NCBI RefSeq assembly: GCF_032056465.1
Contig: NZ_DAMBCL010000006.1
Length of the DNA stretch: 64,000 nt
Strand: one strand, 5' to 3'
Source: Mobilicoccus sp032056465
GTDB lineage: Bacteria; Actinomycetota; Actinomycetes; Actinomycetales; Dermatophilaceae
The notes beneath the pieces were generated by a model that saw only the letters and a program-made list of their open reading frames with translations, was not told where the DNA came from and ran no database searches. This document shows positions 58,341-64,000 of the stretch, one piece after another. The position numbers and the translations under genes were made by a program. Position 1 is the first letter of the stretch. Each line of letters starts with the position of its first letter.

Positions 58341-59867
58341 TCAGGGGGCGAGGTGGCGGGGCCGTTCGTAGAAGAGGGCCGCGACCCACGCGAGAAGCAG
58401 GACCGCGGCGGGCAGGAGCATCGTCTGGGCGAGGGCGGTCGCGAACCTCTCGGCGACGGCGGGAGGCATGTGGCCTCCGGCGCCCATCGCCGCCGGACCG
58501 ACCCCGCCGCCGGCGCCGGGCAGCTGCGCCGAGATCCGCGCCTGCATGAGCGCGGCGATCGCGGCGCTGCCGAGCACGGAGCCGATCTGCCGGGTGGTGT
58601 TGTAGACGCCCGACCCGGCGCCCGCGAGTGCACGCGGCAGGTTGCGGCTCGCCGAGGTCGCGAGTGGGCCCCACACGAAGGAGCTGAACGTCCCGATCGC
58701 GACGGCGTTGAGCAGGATGGCCCAGGTGGGGGAGCCGGGGACCATGAGGCGCGTGAGGGTGAACACGCTCAGGGCCCAGCCGAGAGTGCCGATCCCCGCG
58801 AGGATCCGCGGGTGGGTGTTGTCGACGAGCTTGCCGACGGATCGGGCGAGGATCAGGGCCATGACGGCCTGGGGCGCGAGCAGCAGGGCCGCGCCCGTGG
58901 GGGTGAGGCCGCGCACGGTCTGGGCGTAGATCGTGAACGGGAACGCGAAGGAGGTCACCGAGAAGCCCACGGCGGTGATCGCGATGTTCGACAGGCAGAA
59001 GTTGCGGTCCCGGAACAGCGACAGCGGCACGAGCGGCTCGGTGGGCACCCGGGACTGCCACCACACGAACGCGGCGAGCAGGACCCCGCCGACGACGAGC
59101 AGCAGGGGCACCGAGATCGGACCGACGATCGTCCCCCAGTCGTAGGTGGAGCCCTCCTGGATGGCGAACACCCCACAGAACAGCCCGACGGCCGAGAGCG
59201 CGACGCCGACCCAGTCGAAGCTGCGCGCATGGGTGGCGAGGTCGGGGACGAGCCGCCAGGCCAGGACGATCCCGAGGATCCCCACGGGCACGTTGACGAA
59301 GAAGATCCACTCCCACCCGAGGGAGTCGATGAGGAACCCCCCGAGGATCGGGCCGACGAGCGAGGCGATGCCCGCCGTGGCGCCCCAGAGGGCCATCGCG
59401 CCGCCGCGGCGGTCGGGCGGGAACGTGCGGGTGATGACCGACATCGTCTGCGGCGTCATGAGCGAGGCGCCGAGGCCCTGGACGACGCGCGCGACGACGA
59501 GCCCCGTGATCGAGTCGGTGAGTCCGCACCACAGCGACGACAACGTGAACACCGCGAGGCCCGCGACGTAGACCCGCTTGGGCCCGACCCGGTCACCGAG
59601 TCGGCCGGTGATGAGCAGGGGCACCGCGTAGGCGAGGAGGTAGGCGCTCGTCACCCACAGCACCTCGGTGACCCCCGCCTGGAAGTGGGACATGAGGGCG
59701 GGCGTCGCGATCGAGACGATCGTCGCGTCGACGAGGATCATGAAGAAGCCGAGGACGAGTGCCCACAGCGCCGGCCACGGGTTCTCGACGGCCTCGGAAT
59801 CCGGCCGCATCGGGGAGGGCTCGGGCTGGGGTGGGGCGATGCCGTCCGACGACACGTTCTCGGCCAC
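58341..59867 (-). CDS. MFS drug exporter, DHA2 (EmrB/QacA-like) family
   Basis: A 508-residue transporter with 13-14 helices. LVDATIVSIATPALMSHF in TM1, the TM2-3 motif GRLGDRVGPKRVYVAG and TM5 motif C GGFLIDSLGWEWIFFVNVPVG are DHA2 signatures. Exports hydrophobic or cationic compounds by proton antiport; substrate unknown. GTG at 59867 is chosen because GGAGGG lies 5 nt upstream. It is 148 bp after fah with a terminator between, so it is a separate unit. Confidence 0.92.
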   Translation of the reverse strand: MAENVSSDGIAPPQPEPSPMRPDSEAVENPWPALWALVLGFFMILVDATIVSIATPALMSHFQAGVTEVLWVTSAYLLAYAVPLLITGRLGDRVGPKRVYVAGLAVFTLSSLWCGLTDSITGLVVARVVQGLGASLMTPQTMSVITRTFPPDRRGGAMALWGATAGIASLVGPILGGFLIDSLGWEWIFFVNVPVGILGIVLAWRLVPDLATHARSFDWVGVALSAVGLFCGVFAIQEGSTYDWGTIVGPISVPLLLVVGGVLLAAFVWWQSRVPTEPLVPLSLFRDRNFCLSNIAITAVGFSVTSFAFPFTIYAQTVRGLTPTGAALLLAPQAVMALILARSVGKLVDNTHPRILAGIGTLGWALSVFTLTRLMVPGSPTWAILLNAVAIGTFSSFVWGPLATSASRNLPRALAGAGSGVYNTTRQIGSVLGSAAIAALMQARISAQLPGAGGGVGPAAMGAGGHMPPAVAERFATALAQTMLLPAAVLLLAWVAALFYERPRHLAP

Positions 59868-59972
59868 GGGCCCTCCGGGAGTCTCGATGGGGAGTCGCGG
59901 GACGGCGGACACGTCCCCGAGGAAGGGTACGCCCGGTCGCGGACAGCCGATCCCTCGCGCCCCGGACGGGAA

Positions 59973-60002
59973 CGGCCGGCCTCCCGTGAGGAAGGCCGGC
60001 CG
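59973..60002 (-). terminator. terminator of the homogentisate operon
   Basis: CGGCCGGCCT (59973-59982) and AGGCCGGCCG (59993-60002) make a perfect 10-bp stem with a 10-nt loop, 13 bp after the fumarylacetoacetase stop. Confidence 0.8.
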
Positions 60003-60015
60003 CCGAGGGGGTGGA

Positions 60016-61212
60016 TCAGCGCGCGGGGAGGATCGTCGTGCGCACCTCGCCGAAGGACAGGCGCTCGCCGCCTGCGCCGGGCGCGGTCGCGCGGATGACG
60101 ATCGTGTCGCCGTCCTGCAGGAACGTGCGCTCCTGCCCGTCGACCGTGATGGGCTCCTTGCCCCCCCAGGTGAGTTCGATGAAGGCACCGCGCTGGTCCT
60201 TCTCGGTGCCGGAGATCGTGCCGGAGGCGAAGATGTCGCCCGTGCGGGTGCGGGCACCGTTGACGGTGAGGTGGGCGAGCATCTGGGCCGGCGACCAGTA
60301 CATCGTCGCGTACGGCGGTCGGGAGACGACCTGCCCGTTCCACTCGACCTCGAGGTCGATGTCGAGACCCCAGGGGGAGTCCATCCGCAGGTAGGGCAGC
60401 GGGGTGGGGTCCTGGACGGGGGTGTCGACCTTGGCGTCGGCGAGCGCGGCCATCGGCACGATCCACGGGCTGATCGAGCTGGCGAAACTCTTGCCCAGGT
60501 TCGGGCCCAGCGGCACGTACTCCCAGGCCTGGATGTCGCGGGCGGACCAGTCGTTGAAGATCACGGCGCCGAAGAGGTGGTTCGAGGCGTCCTCGGTGCT
60601 GATCGAGGTGCCCATGTCGTTGCCGACGCCGACGACGAACCCCATCTCGGCCTCGATGTCGAGGCGGGTGCTCGGCCCGAACACGGGTTCGGGATCGTTC
60701 GGCCCCTTGCGCTGACCCTTGGGGCGCACGACGTCGACGCCGGAGGGGACGATCGTCGAGGACCGACCGTGGTAGCCCACCGGGAGGTGCTTCCAGTTGG
60801 GCATGAGGGGGTCGGGGTTGTCGGGCCGGAAGAGGCGGCCGAGGTTGGCGGCGTGGTTCTCGCTCGCGTAGAAGTCGACGTAGTCGGCGAACTCGCACGG
60901 CAGGTGCATGTGGACCGAGTCGGCGGGGTGGAGCGCTCCGTCGGGCACGTCGCCGGTGAGGATCTGCTGGAGTTCCTCGCGTACCTGCGCCCACTTCGCG
61001 GGACCGGTGCGCATGAACCGGGCGAGGCTGCCGCTCGCGAAGAGGGCGTGGGCCGCGCGGTCGCGCCGATCGAGCACGCTGGCGAGGTCGACGACGGTGT
61101 CGCCGACGCGGGTGGCGCAGCGCCGCTCCCCGTTCTCGCTGGTCGAGTACACGCCGTAGGGAAGGTTGGCGAGGCCGAAGCCGGAGCCGGCGGGAACGAC
61201 GGGGGTGGTCAT
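60016..61212 (-). CDS. fahA: fumarylacetoacetase
   Basis: A 398-residue enzyme that splits fumarylacetoacetate to fumarate and acetoacetate, the last step of tyrosine/homogentisate breakdown. PVGYHGRSSTIVPSG, RLDIEAEMGFVVGVGNDMG (metal Glu) and FNDWSARDIQAWEYVPLGPNLGKSF are family hallmarks. ATG at 61212 overlaps the preceding stop (ATGA), so translation is coupled. Confidence 0.97.
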   Translation of the reverse strand: MTTPVVPAGSGFGLANLPYGVYSTSENGERRCATRVGDTVVDLASVLDRRDRAAHALFASGSLARFMRTGPAKWAQVREELQQILTGDVPDGALHPADSVHMHLPCEFADYVDFYASENHAANLGRLFRPDNPDPLMPNWKHLPVGYHGRSSTIVPSGVDVVRPKGQRKGPNDPEPVFGPSTRLDIEAEMGFVVGVGNDMGTSISTEDASNHLFGAVIFNDWSARDIQAWEYVPLGPNLGKSFASSISPWIVPMAALADAKVDTPVQDPTPLPYLRMDSPWGLDIDLEVEWNGQVVSRPPYATMYWSPAQMLAHLTVNGARTRTGDIFASGTISGTEKDQRGAFIELTWGGKEPITVDGQERTFLQDGDTIVIRATAPGAGGERLSFGEVRTTILPAR

Positions 61213-62130
61213 GACGCTCCTGGTGGGTCGATGAGGCCGAGGGCGGTGAGCTCGTCGAGGGGTTCGCGGNNNNNNNNNNCGGACGCCGCAGCACCCGAAC
61301 GAGGTGAACGAGGCGCGCACGGCCATCGCCCGGGACGGTTCGAGGGCGGCGACGCGCTCTGCGACGGCGTCCCGATCGCGGTCGGCGAGCGTGGCGACGA
61401 GCTGGTCGCGCAGCCCGTTCTCCTCGCTGTCGACACCCTGGCGGGCGGCGTCGACGGCGAGGAAGAGGTTGAGGAATCCGTGCTGTTCGAAGCCGTTCTC
61501 GGCGTCGGTGTTGCGGATGGCGTGGTGCAGGCCGGCGGTCGCCTTGAACGGCAGGTGCCGCCGGACGGCGCCGAGGATCGCGTCGGCGAGTTCCTCCTCG
61601 CCGGGGTAGAGGTCGGCCCGCATGCCGCCGGTGCGGAACTTGGCGTCGAACTCGGAGTCGGCGAGGGCGTCGAGGACGTCGTCGCGTCGGTCGTCGCGCG
61701 GCACCTCGACGTAGATCTCCGTGCTCGACACCCCGGCCTCGACGAGGGCGCCGGCGAGGTGGCGAGGCAGGTGCCGGGGCGTCGTGTCGGCGGCGAGGGC
61801 GACCTCGGCCCCCGCGAGCCGGATCGCAGGCATCGCGAGCGATCTCGACAGGGCGTCGCCGAGCGCCTCGGGGGTGGGCACGGTGACGGCGAACCACAGG
61901 GAGTGCGGGGGGAGGTCGGCCGTGAGGGGCTCGAGCTCGTCGAGTCGGTCGACGGAGACGATGAACGGTCCAAGGAACCGGCGATAGGCCGACCAGGAGC
62001 CGTCGACGTGAGCGGCGAGCGCGACGTCCAGCGGCGCGTTGCCCGGCGGGAAGATCGCCGCGTCGTCGCAGAGCCGTTCGAGGTGCGGTGGGATGCGGTA
62101 GCGGTGTGGATCGGGGACGCGCTCGGTCAT
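61209..62130 (-). CDS. conserved unknown protein between hmgA and fah, interrupted by an assembly gap
   Basis: About 305 residues. No catalytic family recognised, but conserved-looking blocks are LCDDAAIFPPGNAPL, DAKFRTGGMRADLYPGEEELA, LPFKATAGLHHAIRNTD and FEQHGFLNLFLA, with alternating strand/helix pattern as in a TIM barrel. The frame changes across the Ns (SFGCCGV before, REPLDELTALGL after); only a few residues seem lost. Both ends overlap neighbours by ATGA, so it is a true operon member. Since no maleylacetoacetate isomerase gene is in the operon, it is a candidate for that step (inference). Confidence 0.75.
61270..61279. other. assembly gap (10 N) in the hmgA-fah middle gene
   Basis: Placeholder of unknown length near the C-terminus of the gene; the frame changes across it. 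Confidence 0.98.
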
Positions 62131-63395
62131 CGCGCGCCTCCGGGGCCGGGCGCGTCGGTGCCCGCCTCGCCACCGGTCCACGACCACTGGTACCGCCCGT
62201 CGTCGCAGGCCAGGGCGCCTTCGCCCAGGTCGAGAGGTCGGAACGTGTCGACCATGACGGCCGTCTCGTCGAACCGTTCCGCACCGAGGGAGGCCTCCAT
62301 CGCGCCGGGCTGCGGGCCGTGGGCGTGACCACCGGGGTGCAGGGACACCGACCCGCGCGCGATGCCGGATCCCTTGCGGGCCTCGTAGTCGCCGTCGGTG
62401 TAGAACATCACCTCGTCGGAGTCGACGTTGGAGTGGTAGTAGGGCACCGGGATCGCGAGCGGGTGGTAGTCGACCTTGCGCGGCACGAAGTTGCAGACGA
62501 CGAAGTTGTGGCCCTCCCACACCTGGTGCGTCGGCGGCGGCTGGTGCACGCGGCCGGTGAGCGGCTCGTAGTCGCTGATGTGGAAGAGGAACGGGTAGAG
62601 GCAACCGTCCCAACCGACGACGTCGAGGGGATGGAACGGCGCCGTGTGGATCGTCCCGCCGATGCCCGAGGGGCCGGTGCCGCGGTGCTTGATGTGGACG
62701 GCCGTGTGGGCGCGGGGGTCCTCGTCGATGTCCTCGGCGAGCAGGGGAGCGGTGGGGACGACGTAGTCGCGCTCGCAGTAGGGGGAGTGCTCGAGGAGTT
62801 GGCCGTGCGTGGACAGGTAGCGCCGCGGCGGCCCGACGTGGCTGTTCGCCTCGACGAACATCGCGCGGAAGGGCTCGGCGTAGTCCGCGTCGCCCTCCAC
62901 GAGGGGACGCCAGCGGTGCGTGGTCGCCCGCGGAAGGATGGCGTAGTGGCCCTCGCGCACGTCGAACGCACCGAACACCGTCTCGAGACGGGCGCCGCCG
63001 CGCTCGACGTAGACGCACTCGTCGCCGATCGCGTTGCGGTACCAGGGACTCACCGCGTCCGCGGCGACGTAGCAGAGGCGCACGTCGGCATTGCCGAGCA
63101 CGAGACGGCGCCCGCGCACGGCGTCGACGCCCTTCGCGTCCCCGGGGGCGAACAGGTCGTGGAGGCGCAGGTGCAGCGGCCGCAGCGGGGAGTTGGGGGT
63201 GAGGCTCGTGTCGCCGAGATCCCACGGCTGCACGTCGGCGAGGGCCGAGGGGATGTTGCGGTGGTAGAGCAGCGAGGAGTCCGAGGAGAAGCCCTCCTCG
63301 CCCATGAGCTCCTCGTAGTAGAGGTCGCCGGCCGCGTCGCGGTGCTGGGTGTGACGCTTGGGCGGCACCGAGCCGATCGAGCGGTAATAAGGCAT
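62127..63395 (-). CDS. hmgA: homogentisate 1,2-dioxygenase
   Basis: A 422-residue iron(II) dioxygenase that opens the homogentisate ring to maleylacetoacetate. The start YYRSIGSVPPKRHTQHR, GVDAVRGRRLVLGN, and the iron-site region VVGWDGCLYPFLFHISDYEP with SLHPGGHAHGPQPGAMEAS match the family. ATG at 63395 behind GAAGGAGACG. First gene of the three-gene operon; its stop overlaps the next start (ATGA). 181 bp of non-coding DNA precede it, shared with the divergent membrane-protein gene. Confidence 0.96.
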   Translation of the reverse strand: MPYYRSIGSVPPKRHTQHRDAAGDLYYEELMGEEGFSSDSSLLYHRNIPSALADVQPWDLGDTSLTPNSPLRPLHLRLHDLFAPGDAKGVDAVRGRRLVLGNADVRLCYVAADAVSPWYRNAIGDECVYVERGGARLETVFGAFDVREGHYAILPRATTHRWRPLVEGDADYAEPFRAMFVEANSHVGPPRRYLSTHGQLLEHSPYCERDYVVPTAPLLAEDIDEDPRAHTAVHIKHRGTGPSGIGGTIHTAPFHPLDVVGWDGCLYPFLFHISDYEPLTGRVHQPPPTHQVWEGHNFVVCNFVPRKVDYHPLAIPVPYYHSNVDSDEVMFYTDGDYEARKGSGIARGSVSLHPGGHAHGPQPGAMEASLGAERFDETAVMVDTFRPLDLGEGALACDDGRYQWSWTGGEAGTDAPGPGGAR

Positions 63396-63576
63396 TCGAC
63401 GTCTCCTTCGAGCCACGTGCGCACGGCCACCGGGTGTGCCGACAGCGTGCCCCGCGGGCAGGCCGTGTACGGGCGGCCGCCGGCTGTGATGCAGGTGACA
63501 CGACACTACCGGCCGGGGCGCCACGCATCTCGTGGTCGAGAGAACTCCTCGCGCACCGTGGGCGCAGGATGGACGC

Positions 63577-64000
63577 ATGTGGACCGGATACGCCGCCGCG
63601 GTCGGTGGGATGGTCGTCTACGGGGTGGCCTCCGTCCTCCAGGCGTACGCAGCCCGGCGGGCGACGGGGCCGCGGGTGGTCGTCCACCCCTTCTACCTGG
63701 CCGGGCTCGTCGGCGACGGAGTCGCGTTCGTGCTGTCGGTGGTCGCGCTCGCGACCCTGCCCCTGTTCGTCGTGCAGTCGCTTCTCGCGGGCTCGTTGGC
63801 CGTGACGGTGCTCCTCGCCCTGCCGGTCCTCCATCTCCGCCCGACGCGCCGGGACGTCGTCGCCGTCGGCGTCGTCACCGTCGGACTGCTGCTCGTGTCG
63901 GCGTCCGCCGCGGCGGAGTCGACCCGGACCCCGCCGGCCTGGTTCTCGACGGTGATGGTCGTCGTGGCCGGTGTCGTCGTGGTGGCCTCGGTGCTCCTCT
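63577..64000 (+). CDS. DMT-superfamily-like membrane protein, cut by the window end
   Basis: The first 141 residues are visible, with at least four hydrophobic helices: GGMVVYGVASVLQAYAA, LSVVALATLPLFVVQSLLAGSL, and two more before the edge. The pattern (LPLFVVQSLLAGSLAVTVLLA) resembles EamA/DMT-type permeases. No stop codon before position 64000. ATG at 63577. Confidence 0.6.
   Translation, partial: MWTGYAAAVGGMVVYGVASVLQAYAARRATGPRVVVHPFYLAGLVGDGVAFVLSVVALATLPLFVVQSLLAGSLAVTVLLALPVLHLRPTRRDVVAVGVVTVGLLLVSASAAAESTRTPPAWFSTVMVVVAGVVVVASVLL

Overview
The window is high-GC DNA of an actinobacterium. The evidence is the codon use, the many GTG starts, an actinobacterial-type inositol-phosphate synthase, a sigma factor of the type that travels with DGPF-motif proteins, and a crt operon of the Streptomyces/Brevibacterium kind with crtU and crtT. 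A yellow-orange, carotenoid-making Micrococcales member is plausible, but the genus cannot be read from the sequence. It is draft sequence: three 10-N gaps (7830-7839, 25209-25218, 61270-61279) each fall inside a gene, and two other genes (a patatin and an M6 protease) carry frameshifts. No tRNA, rRNA, IS element, prophage or CRISPR array was found.

Layout. 0.1-10 kb holds single genes: a Fic protein, a 2OG-Fe(II) oxygenase, a broken patatin lipase, a membrane protein under a dual-operator promoter, a coupled YCII-YCII-ECF sigma module, and an APH-like kinase. 10-19 kb holds ino1, a small monooxygenase, a VOC protein, an aromatic-acid-type MFS transporter, a GMC (cholesterol-oxidase-like) flavoprotein, a zinc alcohol dehydrogenase and yaaA. 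Two copies of a 64-bp palindromic repeat lie in this stretch. 19.4-27.6 kb is a minus-strand carotenoid operon in the order EAL protein, crtB fused to a Rieske domain, crtT, crtU, crtE, crtI. 28-34 kb has a DUF4112 protein, uppP, a 1291-residue helicase-like protein with lost ATPase motifs and a nuclease-like tail, and a ferredoxin-reductase-type flavoprotein.

34.7-43 kb has a lipoprotein nuclease and a tightly overlapped ribose operon (rbsR-A-C-B-K-D, minus strand) behind two abutting LacI operators, then an orphan AbiEi-like protein with a DUF559-type nuclease domain. 43-50 kb has three secreted proteins of unknown function, DUF1810, a methyltransferase and a secreted M6 metalloprotease. 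50-60 kb has YihY, a HAD-IIA phosphatase, a small wHTH regulator with two paralogous membrane proteins, a DUF436 protein, a TRIC channel, a quinone-oxidoreductase-like MDR enzyme, a PfkB kinase, a LiaF-like protein and a DHA2 drug exporter. 60-63.4 kb is a homogentisate operon (hmgA, a conserved unknown gene, fah). The window ends inside a DMT-like membrane protein gene.

How the genes work together. The crt operon supplies GGPP (CrtE), phytoene (CrtB), desaturation (CrtI) and the CrtU/CrtT/Rieske tailoring set of aromatic carotenoids, but no lycopene cyclase is present. The rbs operon imports and phosphorylates ribose. HmgA and fumarylacetoacetase open and split the homogentisate ring; no maleylacetoacetate isomerase is visible, and the unknown middle gene is a candidate for that step.
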